The notes: a model not told the origin generated them from the sequence alone. A stretch of DNA of 7,932 nt from DATGFB01 sp032160545 (GCA_032160545.1 JAVHVN010000065.1:1-7932); one strand, 5' to 3'. Counted from the first letter of the stretch, positions 1 through 6,664 are shown. A program made the numbers and translations.

Positions 1-1867
1 CGACCGTTGTCGTGATCGTCACCTGCTGCCCGTACACCGAGGGCGAGGGGGCCGGCGTGCTCGAGGTCGTCGTCGGCAGCAGCGGGTTGTGGACGTTCAG
101 GTTGATCGCCGGTGACGTGCTGCCGGCGAAGTTCGCGTCACCGCCGTACACCGCGTACACCGAGTGCGACCCGAGTGGCAGCGTCGAGATCGCCGCGCTC
201 GTCGCCGTGCCACCGCTGACCGGCGCCGGCGCACCGAAGTTCGCGCCGTCGACGACGAACTGCACCGACCCGGTCGGGTTGCTGCCGATGCCCGGCGTCA
301 CGGTCGCCGTGAACGTGACGGGGTCGCCGATCGTGGCAGACGGCTCGGACGCGACGACCGCGGTGGTGGTCGGGTCGACGGTGACCGTGAACGCGGCGCT
401 CGTCGTGGCGGCGGTCAGGTCCGACGCCGCCGCCACCGATGCGGTGACGGTTGCCGAGCGCACCGGTCCGTTCACCGGAAGGGTCGCGGTGGCGACCCCG
501 GATGGGTCGGTCGTCCCGGTGACGCTCGAGCCGCCCGACAGCGAGAAGGTGACCGTGCGACCGGCCGCATTCGCGGGCGTCGCGAGGTCGATGAGCTTGG
601 CCTTGACGGTGGCCGTCCCGCCCTGAGGCGCACTCGTCGCTCCGGTGTACGCGATGGACGAGCAGTCCTGCGGCGTCACCACCAGGGTCGCGACGTTGGT
701 CGGCGCAGCCGACGGCGCCGAGACGAGCACGCCCCAGTTGCCGCGCGAGCCGTTCTTGGCAAGGCCGTCGCTGTCGGCCGGTGCGCTGAGCGTGGCGGTG
801 TAGGCGCCGTTCGTCCCGGTCGTGGTGGTGACCGTCTGCCCGGCACCGACGGCAGCAGCCGACTCGTCCAGCGTGACGCTTACCGGAACACCGCTGGCGT
901 TGGTGCTCAGCGTGCCGGCGACGGTGACGGTGTTGCCCGCGCAACTCAGCGACGGGGTGATCGTCTCGGTGACGGAGTTGGCCGGTGCCGCCAATGCGGC
1001 CGACGTGAGCGTGCGGTCCAGCACGAGCGTGGCGCTGCCCATGGGCAGCTGCAGGTGCTCCTTCACGACGTTCCGGTGCGCGGGCGACCAGTTCTGGTTG
1101 TCGACCGCCGAGCCGTCACTGCTGCTCGCGGCGACGAAGTCGGTTGCCGTGGACGAGCCCGCGACGGTGATCGTCTGCGAGCTCACGGTCGCGCCGCCGA
1201 CGAACGGGAACGTCCCGTCGAAGGGGGACGAGCCGCTGCCGAAGCTGCCCGCGTCGTACACGAACCCACCGGTGTATGCGACCTGCTCGTTCTGCTGGTA
1301 CGAGTCACCGGCGTTCAGCGGGAAGTCGAGGCTGTGCCAGCCCGGCGCCGGCGTGAGGGTCAGGTCGACGACCGCAGTCACCCCGACGAGGCCGGCGGCC
1401 TTCGCCTTGAGGTCCTGGTGCTGGTACTCCTGCAGCAGGGCGAGGTCGGAGCGGCGGATGTACTCGGTGCCTGAGACGCTGCCCGAGAAGCTGCTCAGCG
1501 AGACGTTCGTGCCGTTGGCGTTCGCGTTCCCGCTGCCGCCGGTGATCGTGCCGGAGAGGGTGAGCTGGTAGGCCGACTGCCCCGCGAACGTCGTCACGCC
1601 GGCGAACGCGTAGGTGACGTTCTCGTTGATGGTGACGTTCGTTCCGTTGCCGTCGTTGTAGTTGAACGTCGAGGCGTACGTCCACGAGTAACCCGGGTTC
1701 CAGGCGGCGACGTCGTGACCGGATGCCTGCACCGCGTCGGCGGTGGGCAGTACGACCACCACGACGCCGGCGGCCAGCCCGATCGCCGTGATCAGCGCGA
1801 AGGTCCGCCGGTGAGCGGCGCGTGGTGCTCTGCGATGACGACCGACCCGACCACTGCGTACGCGCAT
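1..1867 (-). CDS. Secreted multi-domain Ig-like surface protein, partial (3' end outside window)
   Basis: The reading frame is open from an ATG at 1867 to the window edge (622 codons), so the C-terminus is missing. A GAGGGG ribosome-binding site lies 5 nt before the ATG. Residues 1-48 form a long signal peptide: a very basic N-region ending in HRRTFAL (twin-arginine-like), a hydrophobic core at about 23-40, and a probable cleavage after AVQA. Residues about 50-310 are Ser/Thr/Asn/Gly-rich and beta-like, with landmarks GYSWTY, GTEYIRRSDLALL and LDFPLNAGDSY; I cannot assign this part to a family. Ig-like modules follow at about 312-404, 405-497 (invasin/Big_1-like, with DPSGVATATLP) and 498-591 (Big_3-like: PTGSVQFVVDG, then VYGGDANFAGS), and another begins at about 600. 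The role is inferred: an exported, probably surface-attached adhesin or envelope protein. The neighbouring upstream gene encodes the same kind of Ig module. A sortase signal may lie beyond the edge. Long frames on the opposite strand are composition shadows. Confidence 0.88.
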   Translation of the reverse strand, partial: MRVRSGRVGRHRRAPRAAHRRTFALITAIGLAAGVVVVVLPTADAVQASGHDVAAWNPGYSWTYASTFNYNDGNGTNVTINENVTYAFAGVTTFAGQSAYQLTLSGTITGGSGNANANGTNVSLSSFSGSVSGTEYIRRSDLALLQEYQHQDLKAKAAGLVGVTAVVDLTLTPAPGWHSLDFPLNAGDSYQQNEQVAYTGGFVYDAGSFGSGSSPFDGTFPFVGGATVSSQTITVAGSSTATDFVAASSSDGSAVDNQNWSPAHRNVVKEHLQLPMGSATLVLDRTLTSAALAAPANSVTETITPSLSCAGNTVTVAGTLSTNASGVPVSVTLDESAAAVGAGQTVTTTTGTNGAYTATLSAPADSDGLAKNGSRGNWGVLVSAPSAAPTNVATLVVTPQDCSSIAYTGATSAPQGGTATVKAKLIDLATPANAAGRTVTFSLSGGSSVTGTTDPSGVATATLPVNGPVRSATVTASVAAASDLTAATTSAAFTVTVDPTTTAVVASEPSATIGDPVTFTATVTPGIGSNPTGSVQFVVDGANFGAPAPVSGGTATSAAISTLPLGSHSVYAVYGGDANFAGSTSPAINLNVHNPLLPTTTSSTPAPSPSVYGQQVTITTTV

Positions 1868-1893
1868 GCCTGCCCCTCGAGGTGCCCATTCGT

Positions 1894-1911
1894 GCGACGG
1901 AGATCCGTCGC
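1894..1911 (-). promoter_or_regulatory. Hairpin in the leader of the partial surface-protein gene
   Basis: A perfect 7-bp inverted repeat, GCGACGG and CCGTCGC, is separated by 4 nt. It ends 26 nt upstream of the ATG at 1867 and about 15 nt upstream of the GAGGGG ribosome-binding site. In the mRNA it would form a stable stem-loop with a 4-nt loop. It could protect the 5' end, tune translation or bind a protein as DNA. A chance occurrence is possible at this GC content. Confidence 0.3.
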
Positions 1912-1960
1912 CGTGGGCGCGGACCGACGTGTTCCTAGCACCGCCGAAACCGGCCAGCAA

Positions 1961-2060
1961 TTTGAAACGCGATCTACTTACAAAACGATCTTGGAGCTAA
2001 CGACGCCTTGATTTCAGGCGATTTGGCGCAAGCTAGTTGATCGTGATGGCAGAGAACTCG
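1961..2060 (-). promoter_or_regulatory. AT-rich probable promoter region of the partial surface-protein gene
   Basis: By count, 47 of these 100 bases are G or C, far below the flanking coding DNA, and the stretch lies about 95-195 nt upstream of the ATG at 1867. On the minus strand several weak -10-like hexamers can be read, such as TAAGTA and TAGATC near 1970-1983, but none has a good -35 at the right distance. A weaker alternative nearer the gene is TTGCTG, a 17-nt spacer, then TAGGAA (about 1931-1959). The region is promoter-like in composition; the exact start site is not determinable here. Confidence 0.35.
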
Positions 2061-2101
2061 TTCTCGGTTTGCAGCGTCCCGGTGAGCGCGGGGCGGGCGG
2101 A

Positions 2102-2181
2102 CGGACGCAGCCGCAAGGCGCAGCCGGGAGGTGGCTGAACGCGACCTGCGGGCTTTGCCGAAGGTGGTGATCGTGCGTCCG
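2102..2181. ncRNA. Candidate structured RNA element closed by an 8-bp stem
   Basis: The ends CGGACGCA (2102-2109) and TGCGTCCG (2174-2181) are perfectly complementary. Between them, on the plus strand, are GCC-GCAA-GGC (2110-2119, a GNRA-type tetraloop), CAGCC with a 7-nt loop and GGCTG (2121-2137), and ACCT/AGGT (2144-2165) enclosing CGG/CCG. Together these make a compact three-arm fold about 80 nt long. Read on the minus strand the same pairings exist, and the element would then lie in a leader of the downstream surface-protein gene, about 235 nt before its ATG. I do not recognise a known riboswitch class. It might be a leader RNA, a small RNA or an intergenic palindromic repeat, or chance pairing in GC-rich DNA. 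Confidence 0.28.
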
Positions 2182-2269
2182 CTGCCCGAACGGCTCTGGC
2201 GGATCACGCCACGCCACCTCGGTGCGATAGCGGTAGACGGACCGTCCGAGGCGTTTTCTGTTCGTCAGG

Positions 2270-4465
2270 TCAGCGGTGGTGGGATCTACGGGCGTAGGCG
2301 CAAAGCAGCAGGGCGGCTCCGGCGACTAGCAACAGGGCGGCGAGATTTACCAACCGGCTGATGGGCGACCCGGTGCTCGCCAGCTGCGCCGCCGGAGCAA
2401 CGGGCGCGACGGACACCGGTGTGTTGACCACCCCCGCGGTGATGGACGGCTCATGTCGGACGGTCGAGCTGGACGCGGCGAAGTCGGCGTCCCCGCCGTA
2501 CTGTGCCGCCACGTCGTGAGGTCCGGCCGGCAGGGTGTAGGGCAGCGTCGCGGACCCGTTCGTCAACGGCGCGGACCCGACCGGCTGGCCATCGACGGAG
2601 AACGTGACCATCCCGGTCGGGACGCCCGCCGCAGGAGCGACGGCGGACACGGCCGCGCTCAGCGTGGTCGCACCGACATTCAGCGCTGTCGAGGTGGCGG
2701 CCTTGTCCACCCTCAACGTCACGCTGTTGGTGCCGCCGGCGTAGCGGACCGTGTCATTCGGTGTGTAGGTCGCGGTCACGGTGTGCGCCCCCAGGGCCAG
2801 TGAGCCGTTGGCCAGCAACGACGACGATGTCGCCGTGCCGTCCGAGCCGAGGACAACCGGCGAACCGACGTCAGCGCCGTCGACGGCGAACTGCACCGTC
2901 CCGGCCGCGGTGCCCTCGACCGCCGTGACCGTCACGGTCGCCGTCGCGGGCTGCCCGAAGACCACCGGCGAGGACGACAGCGCCACACCCACCGTCGCGG
3001 GCACAGTGGACGCCGTCACCGTCTGCTTCACCGTGGGGGCCGCCGCATAGGTGGCGTTGCCCGGCTGGTCGAGGTCGATGACGCACGACCCGGCGTGGGT
3101 GAACGTCACCGTCGTCCCGTCGCTCGTGCACGCCACGGCAGCCGTCCCGTACCCGTCGGTGCCGACGTCCACCGACACCGCGACGGTGCCGCCCGGCGCT
3201 GTGGCCGTCGGCGTGTAGGTGCTGCCCACGTACGCCGGAGACGGCGGCGACGAGGTCACCGTGATCGTCTGCGGCTGACCTGTGACGGTGTGCAAGTACG
3301 GGGCGCCGCCGTTGCTGGATCCCGCGAAGATCGAGTCGCCGCCGTACGTGGCGGTCAGCAACTTGGTGCCCGACGTGGCGAAGGTGACGGTGCAAGACCC
3401 GGCGCCCACGGTGCCGCTGCACGACGCACCGTCGGAGGACGTGACTGTCACCGTGCCGGTCGGCCTCACCCCGACGTTCGCGACGTTCGAGTTCACCGAA
3501 TAGTTCACGATGACCGACTGGCCCACCTGCGACGGCTCCGGCGTCGTGCTGATGATCATCGTCCTCGTCGGCACATTCGTCGGGGCAGCGACGCTGTAGG
3601 TGATCGTTACCGACGGAGCTGCCGAGGTCAGCGTTGGGCCGGTGCCGCCGGCCGGCACCAGTGACGATCCGCCGCCGCCACCACCGCCACCATGATCGGT
3701 GATCAGGCCCATGCTCGCGAGGGAGGAGACGCCGCCCGCGCCGCCGCCCCACAGGCCCCCGCCCCCGGCACCTTGCGCGCAATTGCAGGTGGCGGTACCC
3801 GGGCCGCCACCGACGCCGAGCGAGCCCGCGAAACCGCTCGGCGATCCCGCGGCTCCGCCGCCGGTCGCCGTGCCGGCGCCACCACCGGTGCCGCCGTCGA
3901 GAGCGCAGGACTGGCTGTCGCTGCCCTGAGCGCCGGGCAGCCCGGCCCCGCCACCGACACCTGCGACGGGGCAAACGAATCCGGAGCCGCCACCGCCGCC
4001 GGCGGCCACGATCTGCCGGGAGTCGGTGGTGGCCAGGTCGACCGTGCGCGGCTGCACCCGCACGTCGGACGCGCCGCCCCCGCCACCGGCAAAGTAGGTG
4101 CTGCCGCCGCCGTTGAACCCGCCGAAGCTCTGTGCGCCGGTGCCGCCCACCTCGACGTACAGCGTAGGCACGTTCACCGTCGACACGACGCCGCTCACCT
4201 GCGCCCCTCGGCCGCCCGGCGCCCCGACGTCCGACGGGCCGCCCGCGCCGCCGATCGCCACCACGTTGACGGACGTCACCCCCGCCGGCACCGAGAAGGT
4301 CTGCTCCGCCCCCGTCACGGTGTAGCTACAGGTCACCGGACCGACCAGGGTCGGCTGCGCGCAGTTGGTCGGCAGGGCCTGTGCCACCTCCGCCGTCGTC
4401 AGCGTCAACGCGGTGGCACCTAAGCCAGCCAACAGAACCGTGATCACGGACAGCGCACGACGCAC
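2270..4465 (-). CDS. Glycine-rich and Ig-like surface protein with LASTG sortase signal
   Basis: This 731-aa protein starts at a GTG (4465), with GGGG a few bases upstream as a modest ribosome-binding site. Residues 1-30 are a signal peptide ending EVAQA. Residues about 47-290 form a glycine-rich domain opening with TGAEQTFSVPAGVTSVNV and containing many GGGG runs, as in the ALK/LTK-type glycine-rich domain (PF12810). Ig-like modules follow at about 300-395 (YGGDSIFAGSS), 398-487 (QTITVTSS to QPGNATYAAAP, a common bacterial surface repeat), 492-588 (GTVQFAVDG) and 590-670 (YGGDADFAASS). The C-terminus is a sorting signal: LASTG at 695-699, a hydrophobic segment at about 706-725 and the basic tail ARRSHHR. 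LAXTG is the motif reported for class E sortases in Actinomycetota, so the protein is predicted to be covalently attached to peptidoglycan. Binding partner and function are unknown; an adhesin or envelope role is inferred. Confidence 0.92.
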   Translation of the reverse strand: MRRALSVITVLLAGLGATALTLTTAEVAQALPTNCAQPTLVGPVTCSYTVTGAEQTFSVPAGVTSVNVVAIGGAGGPSDVGAPGGRGAQVSGVVSTVNVPTLYVEVGGTGAQSFGGFNGGGSTYFAGGGGGASDVRVQPRTVDLATTDSRQIVAAGGGGGSGFVCPVAGVGGGAGLPGAQGSDSQSCALDGGTGGGAGTATGGGAAGSPSGFAGSLGVGGGPGTATCNCAQGAGGGGLWGGGAGGVSSLASMGLITDHGGGGGGGGSSLVPAGGTGPTLTSAAPSVTITYSVAAPTNVPTRTMIISTTPEPSQVGQSVIVNYSVNSNVANVGVRPTGTVTVTSSDGASCSGTVGAGSCTVTFATSGTKLLTATYGGDSIFAGSSNGGAPYLHTVTGQPQTITVTSSPPSPAYVGSTYTPTATAPGGTVAVSVDVGTDGYGTAAVACTSDGTTVTFTHAGSCVIDLDQPGNATYAAAPTVKQTVTASTVPATVGVALSSSPVVFGQPATATVTVTAVEGTAAGTVQFAVDGADVGSPVVLGSDGTATSSSLLANGSLALGAHTVTATYTPNDTVRYAGGTNSVTLRVDKAATSTALNVGATTLSAAVSAVAPAAGVPTGMVTFSVDGQPVGSAPLTNGSATLPYTLPAGPHDVAAQYGGDADFAASSSTVRHEPSITAGVVNTPVSVAPVAPAAQLASTGSPISRLVNLAALLLVAGAALLLCAYARRSHHR

Positions 4466-4520
4466 GGCATACCCCAGGCTTGGACGAGCGCGCCCAGCGG
4501 ATCAGGCGCCCGGAGAATAG

Positions 4521-4550
4521 ATCGTACGTCTCGCCACCCGGCACAAACAA
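4521..4550 (-). promoter_or_regulatory. Probable housekeeping-type promoter of the LASTG surface-protein gene
   Basis: On the minus strand, TTGTTT (4550-4545) is followed by an 18-nt spacer and then TACGAT (4526-4521). The -10 fits the actinobacterial TAnnnT pattern and the -35 retains the TTG core. A start site near 4514 would give a leader of about 50 nt before the GTG at 4465. The prediction rests on sequence alone. Confidence 0.45.
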
Positions 4551-4741
4551 CCAGCTGTCGAGGTCCGGCCGATACCCTGGCGCTACGACGCTCGGTTGCG
4601 CTGGTTCGCGTTAATTCATCGCATGAGATCGACTGGCCGGCGCTTGGTGCTGGCGGCCTCGGGCCGATGGTCGTTCAGCGGATCCTCGGCCATGCCACCG
4701 CCAGAGCACCGCTGAAGTCCCTGGATCCGGGGGGTCGATCT

Positions 4742-4817
4742 TGGAGCCGCCTCGGGGAATCGAACCCCGGACAACCTCATTACGAGTGAGGTGCTCTGCC
4801 GACTGAGCTAAGGCGGC
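4742..4817 (-). tRNA. tRNA-Thr (anticodon CGT)
   Basis: The minus strand reads a complete 76-nt cloverleaf. The acceptor stem is GCCGCCT paired with AGGCGGC, and the D-arm includes the TAGCTCAGTCGGCAGAGCA pattern. The anticodon stem CCTCA/TGAGG encloses the loop CTCGTAA, giving anticodon CGT, which reads the threonine codon ACG. The T-arm has GGTTCGATTCC. The discriminator is T and the CCA end is encoded. All stems pair. No copy of the 3' end is repeated elsewhere in the window, so there is no sign that it serves as an integration site here. Confidence 0.97.
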
Positions 4818-4824
4818 GTCCGCC

Positions 4825-4870
4825 GGCAGGCCGGCGCGACACGTCAGTCTAACGGGTCGCCCGGCCTGCC
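4825..4870 (-). terminator. Long GC-rich stem-loop between the VOC gene and tRNA-Thr
   Basis: GGCAGGCCGG (4825-4834) pairs perfectly with CCGGCCTGCC (4861-4870). After a single unpaired base, GCGAC (4836-4840) pairs with GTCGC (4856-4860). The result is a 15-bp stem with one bulge and a 15-nt loop. It begins 13 nt after the VOC stop codon on the minus strand and ends 7 nt before the tRNA. No T-run follows, as is common for actinobacterial terminators. The loop contains a -10-like hexamer, annotated separately. Confidence 0.6.
4846..4851 (-). promoter_or_regulatory. Candidate -10 element of the tRNA-Thr promoter
   Basis: TAGACT on the minus strand fits TAnnnT and lies 29 nt upstream of the tRNA 5' end, leaving room for a leader of about 20 nt. 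No good -35 is visible 16-19 nt further upstream. The hexamer lies in the loop of the surrounding inverted repeat. Confidence 0.4.
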
Positions 4871-4883
4871 TTCGTCCCCGGCA

Positions 4884-5666
4884 TCAGGAGGGGTCGGCCC
4901 CTTTGATGACCGAGAACGCCGCGCCTGTCGGGTCCGCGATGTCGGCGTGCCGGCCGTAGGGCATGTCCCTCGGCGGAGTCAGGACCGTGGCACCCGCACG
5001 GACTGCGCGGTCCACCGTGTCGTCCGCGTCGTCGACCGCGAAGTAGCTGCGCCAATGCGCAGGCACGTCGGGCGGGACGTCGTCCGCGAGAGTGCCGATA
5101 CCGCCGACGGTAGTCCCACCGACCTCGATCGCCGCGTACTGGAACTCGCCGCCTCCCAGCTCGCTGAACGTGTAGCCGAAGACGTCCGAATAGAACTGCT
5201 TGGCCCGCTCGTAGTCGCGCGACAGCTGCTCGTTCCACGTCAGCGAGTTCGGCTCGTTGGCCAGCTGCACGCCGAAATGTTTGCCCGCCTGCCACAGGCC
5301 GAACGAGCCGCCCACGGCGTCCTGGCACACCGCCATCACGCCGGCGTCCATGACGGGCATCGGCGGGACGAACACCGAACCCCCTGCGGCGGTCACCTTC
5401 TCGCAGGTTGCCGCAGCGTCCTCGGTGGCGAGGTAGGTGTTCCACACCGGCGGGTGGCCCGGGTCATCCCCCATGGTCGGCCCCAGCCCGGCGACGTAGC
5501 GGCCCTGGAGGGTCGCCATCACATAGCCGCCGCCGTCAGGGCCGGTGTCCTCGAGCTGCCAGTCGAACAGCTGCTCGTAGAACAGCCGCGCGGCGTCGAG
5601 GTCGTTCGTCATCAGGTCCACCCAACACGGTGTTCCGGCCGGCCATGGTGTGTCGCGAATCGTCAT
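4884..5666 (-). CDS. Two-module VOC (glyoxalase/bleomycin-resistance fold) family protein, CFP30B-like
   Basis: This 260-aa protein starts at ATG 5666, chosen because GAGGAGG lies 5 nt upstream and because the protein then begins just before the conserved GTPCWVDL motif (11-18). It has two tandem VOC modules. The first covers about 12-128 and ends GGSFGLWQAG. The second covers about 141-256, starting SLTWNEQL and ending DPTGAAFSVIK. Each module has the LFYEQLF-type or QFYSDVF-type helix that follows the first strand. Length and motif order closely match Mycobacterium tuberculosis Rv0577 (CFP30B, 261 aa). VOC proteins bind small molecules or metals and include glyoxalases, dioxygenases and resistance proteins. 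The substrate of this one cannot be read from sequence. There is no signal peptide. The gene diverges from the phosphodiesterase gene across 141 bp and ends in a strong stem-loop before the tRNA. Confidence 0.93.
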   Translation of the reverse strand: MTIRDTPWPAGTPCWVDLMTNDLDAARLFYEQLFDWQLEDTGPDGGGYVMATLQGRYVAGLGPTMGDDPGHPPVWNTYLATEDAAATCEKVTAAGGSVFVPPMPVMDAGVMAVCQDAVGGSFGLWQAGKHFGVQLANEPNSLTWNEQLSRDYERAKQFYSDVFGYTFSELGGGEFQYAAIEVGGTTVGGIGTLADDVPPDVPAHWRSYFAVDDADDTVDRAVRAGATVLTPPRDMPYGRHADIADPTGAAFSVIKGADPS

Positions 5667-5807
5667 CGGATCCTCCTCGCAGGCGTTCCCCAGGCCGAAC
5701 CTACGGCGAAGGCCCGGCGGCGGGAAGGCGTCGGCGAGCCGCAAGGGCGCGAAGCTTCGGTGAACGCTCGGCGAACTGGTCCGGATTCGGCCCGGAGAAG
5801 TGCATCG
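5667..5807. promoter_or_regulatory. Divergent promoter region between the VOC and phosphodiesterase genes
   Basis: This 141-bp region must drive both genes. It contains a perfect 10-bp palindrome, CGAAGCTTCG, at 5750-5759, and on the minus strand a -10-like TAGGTT near 5698-5703, about 32 nt before the VOC ATG. No convincing -35 hexamers are visible. The strong VOC ribosome-binding site occupies 5672-5678. Confidence 0.4.
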
Positions 5808-6632
5808 GTGCTCCACAGTTGGGACGTGCGGATCGGCCACCCGAGCTATCGCGAGCAGCGCGGGCCGTTGGCCATCGCCCACCGGGGCGGTGCCGGGCTC
5901 GCGGCGGAGAACACCCTCGAGGCGTTCTCGAGGTCGTACGCGCTGGGGCTGCGCTGCCTCGAGACGGACGTGCGGGTCACCTCGGACGGGCAGCTCGTTG
6001 CGTTTCACGATGCCGGCCTGCGCCGTGTGACCGGAATGCGCGGGCGGGTGTCCGGGCGTGCCCTCGCCGAGCTCGTCCAGCTGCCGGTGCTCGGTGGCCA
6101 GCCGGTGCTGCCGCTGGCGGCGCTGCTCGCGGCGCATCCGGACTGCCGGTTCATCATCGACGTGAAGGACCGCGCGTCGATCCCCGCGCTGGCGCAGCTG
6201 CTCGTCGAGACCCGTGCCGCGAGGCGCGTGTGTGCCGCGGGCGCGTGGGACTCCTGGCTGCTCGAGTTGCGCGAGCGCGTCGGCCCCGAGCTCACGACCG
6301 CGTTGAGCTGGCGCGCGCTGACCAGGCTCGTCACCTCGTCGCGGGCGGCACGGCGGCTCGCCGGCTCCGACCCGGGCGCAGGGTGCTACGCACACGTCCC
6401 GCTGCGGTTCGGCCGCTTTCCGGTCTTCGCGGACGACCTGGTGGCGCGAGCCCACGATGCCGGCATCAAGGTCATCGTCTGGACCGTCAACGAGCCGGCC
6501 ACCATGCACCGGTTGCTCGACTGCGGCGTGGACGGCGTCATCACTGACCGTCCCGACGTGCTCCGCGAGGTGCTGATCAGCCGTGGGCAGTGGCACACGC
6601 CCGACACCCACGCGGCGCCCGTCCGCACCTGA
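5808..6632 (+). CDS. Glycerophosphodiester phosphodiesterase family protein
   Basis: The enzyme hydrolyses glycerophosphodiesters from phospholipid deacylation to glycerol-3-phosphate and an alcohol, usually with a divalent metal. The product is 274 aa if started at the GTG at 5808, chosen because GGAGAAG lies 7 nt upstream; a second in-frame GTG at 5826 would remove six residues. Catalytic landmarks are in order: HRGG with H25-R26, ENT at 34-36, the metal-ligand pair in LETDVR (E52, D54), H67-D68 in VAFHD, DVK at 118-120, and near the C-terminus VIVWTVNEP and GVDGVITDRPDVL. The usual E-x-K is D-x-K here, a conservative change. No signal peptide is seen, so it probably acts in the cytoplasm, as UgpQ-type enzymes do. 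It converges on the small membrane-protein gene with 32 bp between stop codons, and no clear terminator is visible in that gap. Confidence 0.94.
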   Translation: MLHSWDVRIGHPSYREQRGPLAIAHRGGAGLAAENTLEAFSRSYALGLRCLETDVRVTSDGQLVAFHDAGLRRVTGMRGRVSGRALAELVQLPVLGGQPVLPLAALLAAHPDCRFIIDVKDRASIPALAQLLVETRAARRVCAAGAWDSWLLELRERVGPELTTALSWRALTRLVTSSRAARRLAGSDPGAGCYAHVPLRFGRFPVFADDLVARAHDAGIKVIVWTVNEPATMHRLLDCGVDGVITDRPDVLREVLISRGQWHTPDTHAAPVRT

Positions 6633-6664
6633 CATGGTCGAGCGAGCTACGCCGCAGGTCGCGC

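Larger units (their letters stand above)
1868..2269. other. 402-bp spacer between the two surface-protein genes
   Basis: No open frame here has a convincing start, ribosome-binding site or protein-like composition. Reading on the minus strand, toward the downstream surface gene, the spacer holds a foldable 80-nt element (2102-2181), a very AT-rich stretch for this DNA (47 of 100 bases G or C at 1961-2060) and a short hairpin near the start codon (1894-1911). Minor palindromes occur at 2004-2020 (CGCCT/AGGCG), 2052-2065 (GAGAA/TTCTC) and 2237-2249. None is followed by a T-run, so I see no classical terminator for the upstream gene. The spacer is long enough to suggest that the two surface genes are transcribed separately. 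Confidence 0.6.

Noticed and set aside
12..1571. Long plus-strand open frames opposite the partial surface-protein gene (for example 12-626, 164-1474, 822-1571)
   Set aside because: They are mirror frames of a GC-rich coding region. The minus-strand frame has a ribosome-binding site, signal peptide and recognisable Ig modules; these have none.
2103..2180. Possible tRNA, from the 7-bp closing stem and a 5-bp stem with a 7-nt loop
   Set aside because: There is no T33 before the would-be anticodon, no TTCGA-type T-loop and no T-arm next to the closing stem.
2102..2181. Possible cyclic di-GMP riboswitch, from GGCAAAGCC on the minus strand
   Set aside because: The other conserved parts of that class, such as GACGCAAAGCC and the 3' receptor region, are absent, so the short match is not enough.
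1974..2361. Small open frames in the spacer (1974-2207 and 2014-2217 minus; 2131-2361 plus)
   Set aside because: No ribosome-binding sites and no protein-like pattern; one overlaps the end of the upstream gene. A decayed gene or repeat cannot be excluded, but nothing supports it.
3668..3691. Run of eight glycine codons as a possible phase-variation repeat
   Set aside because: The codons are mixed GGN rather than a uniform short repeat, and any gain or loss would be in multiples of three, so no on-off switching is expected.
2871..4423. Long Arg/Gly/Ala-rich frames on both strands within the LASTG surface-protein gene
   Set aside because: Their arginine- and alanine-heavy composition is what GC-rich DNA gives in the wrong frame, and the real frame is certain from its domains.
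4623..4715. A 30-codon open frame on the plus strand between the surface gene and the tRNA
   Set aside because: Too short, with no ribosome-binding site and no recognisable motif.
4742..4817. tRNA-Thr as the attachment site of an integrated element
   Set aside because: No repeat of the tRNA 3' end and no integrase or phage-like gene is present in the window; flanks beyond it could not be examined.
4947..5807. In-frame upstream extension of the phosphodiesterase, which would make a 561-aa protein
   Set aside because: The added part lies antisense to the VOC gene and has no domain content. The GTG at 5808 has a good ribosome-binding site and starts just before the catalytic domain.
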